A stretch of DNA of 26,392 bases, from the NCBI RefSeq assembly GCF_001039355.2, contig NW_019773681.1, forward strand, positions 592,836 through 619,227, given 5' to 3'. The notes under the pieces are model-generated. The model saw only the letters and a list, made by a program, of their open reading frames with translations. It did not search any database and was not told the origin of the DNA. Positions 12,201 to 23,487 of the stretch are shown here, piece after piece. The position numbers and the translations under genes are program-made. The DNA is from Lingula anatina. Lineage: Eukaryota; Brachiopoda; Lingulata; Lingulida; Lingulidae. Position 1 is the stretch's first letter, and each line of letters starts with the position of its first letter.

Positions 12201-15200
12201 ATAAAGATTTGTTCTACATCCTGAAGCAGAATTTCTCACAGTCTGTGTGTCCAGTGACTAATATCTTTAATCATCACCAAGTTTTTTTTTTGGTCCTAAT
12301 TTGATCATTTTGGAAGAAATACAGCAGTTTTGCTACCACTTTTAAATTGTGATTGCTAGAAGTCTAAGGCCCCATTCAGAATAGGGGCAATTTAGAATAG
12401 ATGATCGTACTAACTGATCCACAGACTAAACATGGTCGACCTCACTTCAAAAGCGATGGTCTTCCTGCTTCTACACGTACCATTAATCAGATTAAACCTT
12501 GGCTCCAAGGTCTAATTGCTAGGCACCTGCTAAGGAGATGAGGTGACCATCATAGCTTGGCTTTTGAAGTGGGGTCAGCCATATTTAATCGGCGGCTCAG
12601 TTAGTACTCGGATGATCTGTTCTGAATAGCCTCTTGGGACACTAACTAGTCAGAGGGTCAAATATGGCAACCCACTACAAAGCTTGCAGTCTGACACCCC
12701 ATTTCCATAGATTAGATCGACCTACTTTAGATCGACCTAACTCCCTGGGGGTTCACACTAAATAGCTGTCAGCCGGGCTGATATGAAAGTTAATTATCCC
12801 CTTACAGCTTGTAGTAGGCGGGACGGACTTTAAGTCGGATCATCTGAAAGTAATCTAGTGAGACTCCCCGCGGGGATAGATCGATCCAAAATCTATGGGA
12901 ACAGAGCCTAATCCTCTAGTAGACATGATAGATATCCCGTGGGGAAGTATTTTAGTGGGTCGGCCATATTTGACACTTGGCCTAGTTACTAGTAGTCCCT
13001 TATTCTGAATGGGGGCCTAACACTTTCACTGTCACATGAATTCTAATGTTTTGTATCCATCTGTGATGAGAACTAGAAATCTAATACTCTAACTGTCATG
13101 TGAATTTTAATATTTTGTGTCTGTCTGTGTGTGTTGTAGAAATCTAATACTTTCACTGCCACATGAATTCTAGTATTTTGTACATGTCGGAATATTTTGA
13201 AGACTAGAAATCTAATACTTTCACTGTCACATGAATTCTAATATTTTGGATTAGTCTGAGTTTGTTGAAGACTACCCGTCTAATACTTTGGCTTAAATTC
13301 ACTTAAATTCTTATGTGTGAGTGTGTTGAAGATTAGAAGTCTATTATTTTCACTGTCACACGAATTCTAATATTTTCACTGTCACATGAATTCTAATATT
13401 TTCACTGTCACATGAATTCTAATATTTTTTATATCAGGTTGAGTGTGTTATAGAAATCTAATACTTTCACATGAATTTTAATATTTTGTTTTAGTCTGAG
13501 TGTGTTTTAGAAGTCTAATACTTTCACTGTCACATGAATTCTAATATTTTGCACTGTATTTTTAGCGTCCAGTTGGCTCAGTACTAACCAGCCCAGCAGG
13601 CCGCCCGATGAATCTCTCTGGCAAGGTATAATTTATATGGATAACTTCTAAGGCCCCATTCAGAATAGAGGACTAACTTGTCTGAGGGTCAAATATGGCG
13701 ACCTAATACAAAGCTTGCTGTCTAATCCGCTAATAGACACTGAATAGATACCCCGTTGGGAAGTATTCAAGTGGGTCGGCCATATTTGATCCTTGGACTG
13801 GTAAGTCCCCTATTCTGACTGACCCCTAAGGTTACTCTGGGATACAACTAATTTTAGCCAAAGGGCTGGGCCCTGTAACTTGAAAGCATCGCGGATTGCG
13901 ACCGAGTGTAAGCGTCTCGATTCCATAACTTGCTCATTATCGACCCATATAATACAATGTAGCCTCTATGTGATATTGTTTTTTCGTAATATGAGATGCT
14001 TACGGGTTACGGGGCCTGGATAATTTCAGTTGAAAAGAAATATTTGTGATGAAGTCGTGGCGGGGTGGTATGATTCAATGGATTAAAAACTGATGCTTAT
14101 GATTAAAAATATAAAATAGTTGTGAGTATCAGTCTTTAATTTTTTTGAAAAAAGTAAAATATTCCTAAGCCAAATAAGAATGTTCAGTTTTTGGCTAAAC
14201 TTACAGTGCTGGAGTGAGCCTGCTGTTTCTCTAGCCGGGTTTAAACAGAGGCTATTTAAACCCGGAAATGGGCTTTACTTAACCATCAGATATCCAGACA
14301 AAAAAGGTCTGGCTGGCGTTGTGATTGAAGTCTCATCGCAGAGTTGAATCACTTTTTCCACTTGTGAATCTCAGTTTCAGTTTTCACAGTTAGATTTAGC
14401 AAAGAGTATTGTAATTATGTGCATGGTGGCTGCGTTAAATTCTGTTTCGGGTCATCTGATGGTGCTAGTTTAGCCAGTATCCATTTTAAAGCAACCCTGT
14501 TTGAACTGACCTTGTAGTAATGACATGGCTCACTTTTTAGATTAAAATCTAGTGGAGTATTACTTAGCTGGCAGTCAAGCTGGCCCCCGTTTCACAAAAA
14601 AACTTAAGTCGGTTTCCCTGACTTAGGGCTTGGTTACCAACGTAATTAAGTCGTTACGTCACTAAGTCCTGTTTCACAAAGAATCTAAAAGGTCGCTTAC
14701 GTCGTTTTTTTCTTAGCTGTAAGTCGACGATGTCAAGCCTCCTCAGGAGGAGACTTAAGTCGGCAAGCTCAACTAAAACTCGGTAAATGAGAGCATAAAC
14801 AACAAAAATTTGAAAAGAACATACCTCCTTCAAGATATTGTGTTATAATATCCTTGAATAGCACTGACATTTATGGAATATTAAAATAAAAAATAAAATT
14901 CCACTTTACCCAGCCGATCGCGTGTTTGTTTATGTTTTTGACCGCTAGACGTCCCTCAGTAGTGTTCCAAGACAAGCTAATGTTTAACTGTTGCTTTGAA
15001 GTTGTATTGAAGTTAAACTAATCAATAAAGTTCAAAAACAAACTTTGTTTGTGTTTTGGCTGACTTTTATCGTTGATAAACGATTGTTCTCAACCGAAAG
15101 AGGCCATGAAACGTCAAGTCTTGTGAAACTTTTGCAATTTTACACCTCCTTTTCTTGAAGAGTTTCTCGTGCGCGTCGACTACGGTAAGCACGCCAAGCT

Positions 15201-15348
15201 AAGACTTTAGATTCTTTGTGAAACACTCCAAGTCGACTTCAGCTAAGTCGACCTAGCTAGGCCACCCAGCTCGAGTAAGACGTCTACGGATTTAAGATTC
15301 TTTGTGAAACGGGAGCCTGGTTTTAGATTTTCAATGGGGCCAGTTTCA

Positions 15349-15395
<47 letters not shown>

Positions 15396-18300
15396 ACCTG
15401 GAAATTGGGCTCAAGTTGAAAATGGAGAAGAAAAGGAAAAAAAATTAAGATGAGTATTTTGGATTAGTGCTCTGTCTTGACACTGTTGTAGTTCTTAGTA
15501 TAATCTCACAACTTGATGATGAAATCTTCTTTATATGAAACCACCACAAAGGAGAATTTTATTAGAATATTGGTCTCTGCTTAAAAGCCAAGAATGTGCT
15601 TTACTTACGTGCACGATAATTCCATTGTAGTTTGCTTAAAGAAAGTACTGGTCTAAAATATTTAGCCATATAATACGGCTCAAAATCGGATTTAGTTGGG
15701 ACTACCGATTTCTCTTGGTTTTAAGTTGAGTAAAATGTGATTTAAAACTAAGACCAATTCTTTTCTTCTTTCTTCACATCTTCCATGTTAAACGAGCCCC
15801 TTGGTTGTTTGCAAGGTCATCCGAGGTTGATGCGTGAAAGTGCTAAGAAGTCTACTACCTTTGATAGCCAAAATCAAGATACTGTTGTGACGGCCTAAAT
15901 TAAGACATTACGTGTTAGTTTTCAGAGACAGATCAATATTTCCCATCTCACGAGTACCTGGAATTAGTTTTGCTTTCAGGGGGAAAGGAATGGGATTTTA
16001 GCATGCATTTCATGCTTGTTTCTGTGGTTTGAGAAATGAGAATTTGTCGTGTGTCTACGGTAATTGCTAAAAAAATTTGGATGACATCATTGACATGGAT
16101 TCATCCAGTGTGTCCCAAACCAATGTTTTTGTGCCTTAAAGTTTACTGTAAATGTTCAAAAGGTTCCTATGACATGGAATGATTCAATGTCAAAAGAAGT
16201 GTTAATAAGTCTTATTGTTATATTTCTGAGAAGGGATTTTCCCAGGATTGGGGGTACAGCCCGTCCAAATTTACCACCTGTAATTTCCTACAAAATTTCT
16301 GGGATTCTTAATATGCCTAAAGCCATAATATTTCCGAAAAAAAAATCCATGAGCTGTCCAGCCCTCTTTGAAAATATAGGCTGTCTGGTGATGCTGGCGG
16401 CTGTCCAAATGAGGGCTAGACAGTCCGCTGGGAAAACCCTTGCTTCTGATTTTCTTTAATAACTCTATATTCACACAGTTTGCACCTCTGTTTTGGACTC
16501 TCAGTCTTTCTAGCTGCAAGACTGTAAAGTGCCCCACCCCCCTCAAAAAAATAAAAAATTTTAAAAGTGCCTTTCTATTTTCCATCAATAAAACTGTGAT
16601 GTTATTTCTATTCCAGCCTCCCAAGGTCTCCCAGGACCGCCGAGTCTCCAGACCACACGGCCTCCGCTAGGAGGAGATAGCTTGCCTTACCCAGGTAATA
16701 GCTTGCCGTATCCAGGTAATGTGACCACGAGTTTTACTTTCTATAGAGGCTGGTATAGAAGCGCGAGAAAGCATGCAGAGCAGTTCTCAAATGCTTGGGG
16801 TGTGGGAACTTCAGCCTGCTATTTGGTCTAGGCTTTAGTTCTAAGAGAATTCCACAGTAGTTCAGTGTTGATAAAGTAAGTTTTGCCTTTCTCTTTTTTT
16901 AAAGGGACACAGTAATTCATTTTCATTTGAATAAGCATGGATTTATCTTGAATTAAAGTAAAGTAAACTAAATTTTTGGTCTTAAGTTTAGACAATTTTT
17001 TTTTCGGGCTCAAGCCCTTTTTTTGTTCCCCAGAGTGTACAGGAAGCCCCAGTGCACCATGGGAACTTTCTGCCCTCTTGCATTATGGGAACTTGATGTC
17101 TTCAAGCATTGTTGGAATTGTTTGCATTGATTGATTTTAAGTTGGATTAAGATTTATTCTTTTTTTTTACAAAATTTGAAAGTTAATTAGAATTTCCAAG
17201 ATCATTCTGAAAAAAGAAATAAAAAATAGTACTTTTTATTGCCAAAGCAGATTTCTGAAGGCATCTTATATTCCACTAGTATTCTAAAACCTCAATTTTA
17301 AGAAGTTTTGATTGGTCATTGAAACATCATATTGGCTTTACATTTATACTATCTTATCGCTAAAAAAGCAGTAAAATATTTGGAGCTGCTTTCTGCTTTC
17401 TTGTGCTGTAGAAAAATATCAGCCTGGCATATTGTATGTGTAAATATATATATATCTATTATATAACCAATATGCTTGTCTCTTTTATCTCTCCATCTTC
17501 AAATTCGCACACATATAATCATGCTTTAGAGGGAGCCCCTGTTTGTCGGAATGGAAACCCCCAGCATACCAGTAGGACCCCCCTGGAACTTGGAAGGGCA
17601 TCCCCTGCAGCTTTCACTGTACGTGTCTGCTTCTTTATGTATTTTCAGCTTCACAGGGATTGGCCGGGCCGCCCGGGTTACAACCCAGCAGATCGAGTTT
17701 CGGAGGAGACATTTTAGGCATTTCTGGGTTGCCCAATCTTCCTAATTTGACAAGTAAGGTCACACCTGTGTCGAGACGACATGTGAATGGTTTTGAAAAT
17801 TTTTCTTCTGTTGATGGTTTTGTTATTGTAAATAATTGATGCGGTTCTTTGGACTGTGTATCTACTCTGGTTCTTTACTGTTGACATCTTCTGACTGTCT
17901 GTGAACTTTATGGCATATGTCAACAGCTAGGACAAAATTATACATCCAGTCTTAAGTACTGTATGCTGAGGAAATAATCAACAAAACTCTTAACTCATGC
18001 TTTATTCATGTACCCAGTCAATATGGGTTTGTCTAATTTATCTGGGTCTCATAGGAAGTCAGTGGGGATAAGAATTGTTGTAAGTTATGTGGGTGCATCT
18101 CCAATGGAAACGCCTCTAGAAGAGATGCCTTAGGTTAGGTGAACCCATCTTTACTGGAAACACGCCTTAAAGTAGAGTTTTTGAAATGATCTGTAACACT
18201 AGAGATGGCAAAGGTACCGTGAGATCATTATGAATGAACTATGAAGCAATAACTAAAACTGATTTATGCTTACACTTAAACTTGAAAATGATCCAATTTA

Positions 18301-21300
18301 AAGTAGGCAAAATGTAAACTTTGTTTTTGCACAAGGTCACCACCTTAGCAGGGCGTCTTGGTACCTTTAAGTCGTGATGTCATGGTACCTTTAGGTCATG
18401 TGATGGCATGGTACCTTTAAGTCATGTGATATCATGGTACCTTTAGGTCATGTGATGTCATGGTACCTTTAAATTGTGATGTCATGGTACCTTTAAATCA
18501 ACAAGTGTAGAGTATACATTCACATGGACTTAGTGTTTGAACACTGAAATCTTCTGGATGGAGATTTTAGTAAGAAGTCTTGACATAGTTGATTTGTGAA
18601 TATATGTACTGTTGATATGTATTAACATGTCTAGTATTGTTACTGTTACACTGTCATTGTTGTCGTTGCTACTGTTGTAATCTTTGGATTTTATGTTCAG
18701 ACTACTTGTAAAAGTGATAAATAGAGTAATGGACCTCCATATATAAAAATCGTGAACTAAGCAATGGAAGTCCATATATAAGGTTACAGTTACTTTGCTG
18801 TCATAATAGGTGTAGCTTCTTTTACAATGGGATCTAAGAAATATTATTGCTGTTGGAACATTGAATTATTGTTTTAGCAAATAAATGAGAAAAATGTTTC
18901 CCCTTGTCAGAATTTAGACCAAAGTTTTAGTCTACTTCAGTTCAAGTTAAATTTAAAAACTTCTTACATCAAGCAATTTTTAGTCTGAAATGTTAGAAAA
19001 AGTTTTCTTGTTATTGAACAGTCATAGCAATTCATTTAATTCTGCCACCAGTATGACTGCATTGTTTTGGAGCAGTTAGACTAAAACTTTGGTCTAAATG
19101 TGTAAACCATTTTCAGGCTCCAGATTTTTTCAAACTGGTTCCTGCATTACAGTTGTGTGATTTCCCTCCTTTACCTCACTTACGTTTACGTTTATACACA
19201 GGTCCACCAGGCCCTCCTGGTCCTCCAGGCCCCCCGGGACCCCCAGGCCACCCTCCAGGGCCCCCGGGGCACATGCCAGGACCCCCGGGACAGCCAGGGG
19301 GACTACCACCAGGCCCGCCGGGACCCCCAGGTCCACCAGGACCGCCAGGACCTCCACCCTCTGCCCCAGGACAGCCGCCGCCACCGATCGAGTTCACGTG
19401 TCCCGCTCGCCCCAATCACGGTGTGGAGGGACGTCCCATCTTGCTCCGAGCCAACCATTTCCAAGTGCGAATTCCCAAAGGATACATCCACCACTATGAT
19501 GTGGCCATCACGCCAGATAAGTGCCCAAGGAGAGTAAACAGGTGAGTTTTGAAGTGTGACAGGTGTTTGGTTTTATACAGGTGAAGATACTCTTGAATTA
19601 CCCAGAAGTCTGGATATTTGGGTGCTAAGTCTATGCACTCGGGTCTCCATACCTCGTATATAGCATTAACTGTTCTGAATGCGACAGTAATGTGGTTTCT
19701 ACCAACAGACCTGAATTTAATATTATGAAAACAGTAAGTATTATTTTAAAAGTAATGTTGTACTATAAAATTATAAGCAAGATGAATTTAAAAAAATGTT
19801 TATGCATGGATCACCTGAGCCATATTAATAGAAAGAAGATGATAAATTGATTATGTAAATGATGTCATGATCTCTTTATCGTACAGGGAGATTATCGAGA
19901 CAATGGTGCAAGCGTATCAACAGAAGATCTTTGCTGGCCAGAAGCCTGTGTTTGATGGGAGGAAAAACTTGTACAGCAGAGATCCACTCCCCATTGGCAG
20001 GGACAAGGTGGGTGGACGTGATTTAGTAATAACTGGACGTGTGGTAGTACGTAGATTGTGATTCATCTGAGAGTATCCTACTCTAGTAATTTGATGTAAA
20101 ATAAAATAAATGTATTATATCAGTGTTCTATGTTTATCAGTGTTCTATCTCAAGTAAAATTGGCTGATTATTTTCATTTTTGCTGGTTTAGCTAAAATTT
20201 CATATCTCAAGCTCTTTGGTTGATGTGCATAAAATTTAAAATCTGACGATTTTTTTCCCGACCACCAGGTGGAGCTGGAGGTCACTCTGCCAGGAGAGGG
20301 CAAAGATCGCGTGTTCAAGGTTTCTGTGCGCTGGGTTGCTCAGATCAGTCTATTTGCCTTAGAGGAGTCATTGGAAGGGCGCACTCATCAGATTCCCTTC
20401 GAAGCAATTCAGGCCCTTGATGTGGTCATGCGCCATTTGCCGAGCATGACGTAAGTTTTGTTTTCCAATAGACTTTTTTAGAATGCTTGAAATGAAAAAA
20501 AAAACAAAAAAAACAACAACTTTTTATGGAAACAATAAAGAGGTGATTGAAAAGAAAACAGAATTTTCATATATTTTAAAAAGCGGTTAAAAATATAATT
20601 TATTTCTCACAAGGCTTGACATGGATTTTTATGTGTGAATCATGGCGTTTGGACTTTCTTTACCATCAAGTATCGAGACACATTTCAGTGTATTTTCAGA
20701 AGTTTTCTGTAAAGGTGATAGAAGTTTTTACATTGTATTGAATTATCAAAATGCTTGTATGAATTTGTTCATGTTGGTTTTTGTTTCAGGGAAAGAAAAT
20801 GTAACAAATCTGGGGCAATGCATCACAATAGGTTTTGATGTCAGATATTCAATTATTGTCATGTTTTTCTCAGTTTCTTTTTTTTTCTTCAAGCAGATGA
20901 TACCTCATCCAATAGGTGCATCTCTGGGCCTCCGGCAATTCTTTTCCAGATTCTTGCCAACATTTCAGCTGCACTCATTTCAACCAAGCTATATCAGTAT
21001 TAATGACCGCCATTTTCTGTGGCCACCTTTTTCCTCCATTTCCAGATACACACCCGTGGGGCGATCCTTTTTCTCCCCACCCGAGGGGTACGATCACCCA
21101 CTAGGGGGCGGTAGAGAGGTGTGGTTCGGTTTCCACCAAAGTGTTCGCCCTTCGCATTGGAAAATGATGTTAAATATAGATGGTAGGTCTTTTTGTTTTG
21201 CCACAAGGGGGAGACACAGGTGAGGACTGTCTTGGTTGGTGGCGCTGTGGTCTGCTGTTATATTATTATTATTATTACATACCACATATATCTGTGTATA

Positions 21301-23447
21301 TACAGCAGTGTATGTATGGCTGATGGAAATCCCTATGTGTTGTGTATACTGCACTTCACTTGACTGTTGTATATAGTGCACTTGTCTATTGGGGGGGGGG
21401 GGGGGTGAAAGATGGACAACAACGGAAAAGATTGCAAAGTAATAGGCGATTCCAGAAATGAGACTTAAAACAGTTTTCGGTCTATCTGATTTGGAATTTA
21501 TGGAGCATAAAAAAGATGTATAGTAGCAAAATACAATATGTCAGTAGTATATACAACACAAAGCTTCCAGACAGCGTATGTCCACACTGATGCAGTATAT
21601 ACCCTCTATATGCTTTGGCATGCATGTTTGATCCCTACATTATCGATAGCCAGCATCAGACTTGATGTAAACTGTACCCAATTTTTCTAGTCCAAGTTGT
21701 GACTGCTGAACTTGATGTATGTTTTTTCTGCCAGAGAATACGATGGCAGTTTTCAAGATTGTCTCGTTGTTGTTGGGTGGGAAACAGAGGGATTAGATTG
21801 GTTGTTTATGTTTAAAAAGTATAAGGGCTTATCACCACTTGACTGAATGTATGGGCATAAAGACTGGCCTGATCCTGGCTTTTGAAAAGAAATCTTGTTT
21901 GTATGTGTGTGAAGACGTGTTTTTTGACAGCTTTTTAACTTTATCCACACACAAAGATTTTGATCACATGTTGTCTTCTCCAAGATTATAATTTGCTCAA
22001 GTTAAAAGACTGCAAATGAATAAAATTGGTTGAAATCAATCGAACGTGTGTGAAAGTTAAAAGGCTGATCAATCCACCGCCAGAAATGTCACCACCAGGT
22101 GTCTCCACCTGCATGTCCACTGGATCGGCTGCCGTGCCAAGTGCTTGCGACTACCACCACCAGATGGTGACACCGTCCAGCCATCTTCCTCTGTTATTTA
22201 TTATCCATGCATGTCCGAGAGGCAGACAAGAATTGCTTATGACCACCTCGACCTTAGCCGCGGAATTTAGGTGCTGCTGCAGATTGTCAATACCATGCAT
22301 GCTGGGAAGGCAGCTGCTTGTGGTCACCACGGTGACCTGCCGCTGCCGCTGCTGCTGCTGCCATCTATAATAATTTCTCCATGCATGGCCAGGACTGACC
22401 TCAGCGTTGGGGCAGCTTGCTTTAGCTTAGCCAATCATTATGTCATCGCTTGTCTATATATATTCCTTATAGGTATACACCTGTTGGGCGTTCCTTCTTC
22501 TCTCCCCCAGAGAATTACTACCACCCCCTGGGTGGGGGGAGAGAGGTTTGGTTTGGTTTCCACCAAAGCATAAGACCTTCACAGTGGAAAATGATGCTTA
22601 ACATTGATGGTAAAAAAGCTTTTGATGCCATTTGGCTGCAGCTGGGATATGTAGTCTAGTGGAATACTAGTGTAGAGTTCCTGCCACCAGGGTTGCCAAC
22701 ATGGTTAGAGTTATGGTGGAAATAGGTGAAATAATGGTTTATACTGTGGTAAAAAGTACAACTACAGCAATTAGTTGTTAATTTTGGGAAATCATTAATA
22801 TTATCCAAACCATTTTTTTGTTAGTTATACTTGAAAAAATTTTGATTAAGCATTTGTGAAAAGTGATTTTAAGTCATAAATTGCATTTTTTTGTGATTAT
22901 TGAGTGAGGTTTTTAGTACCTGAAAATTAAAGCACTGATTGCAATCTAAAGAATGAGCATGATTGTGAATAGTTGGCAACCCTGATCTTTACTTTTGATT
23001 AACAATATTGATTGATCATGATTATGATTAACTATTTTTACTCATTAACCAACTCTTAGTGATTAGTTGTACCTTGACTTGACATCTTATCAAAACTTAC
23101 TGGTAGAGAATAGCATGCAGTAGATACATACTAATTTTACTTTGACTAACTGAACCTAATGTCTTACTACTAACAAAACTACAGCCATGTATAACTGTCA
23201 TCCAGATTAGTCTTAAAATTAAGATTTTTATTGTTGTACTTATGAAAGGTTTAAAAGGGAAGAAGTAGTAATTGTTTGTAAAAATTTCTATTTATCAGAA
23301 GGGAAATGATTTTAAAGTGTTTGTAAATCCTTGTATTTAAAAGAAATGGGTCTTTACAGCAGTATCTTAACTTTTGTTTATAGTGTACGCACTAAGGGTA
23401 TAAAAATTTTTGGTCTCCCTTTTTTGCCCAAATGAATTTTATATACA

Positions 23448-23487
<40 letters not shown>

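Noticed and set aside
16169-16624. 96- and 117-codon open frames upstream of exon 4
   Set aside because: No domain or compositional support; they overlap a candidate TIR element and intron.
19130-19415. Gly-rich open frames on the minus strand opposite exon 6
   Set aside because: Mirror of the GPP-coding repeat; low complexity keeps both strands open.
20642-21223. 193-codon open frame
   Set aside because: Only the part from 21046 to 21182 is exon 9a in its correct frame; the rest is intron read-through with no coding character.
22026-22573. Open frames in the inter-exon intron, some reading into 9b
   Set aside because: They use the wrong frame of 9b; they reflect GC-rich CTG repeats and the frameshifted double-inclusion reading.
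21046-22609. One of exons 9a/9b being a decayed pseudo-exon
   Set aside because: Both are stop-free, equal length, with correct splice sites and mainly synonymous differences; decay would have left frameshifts or radical changes.
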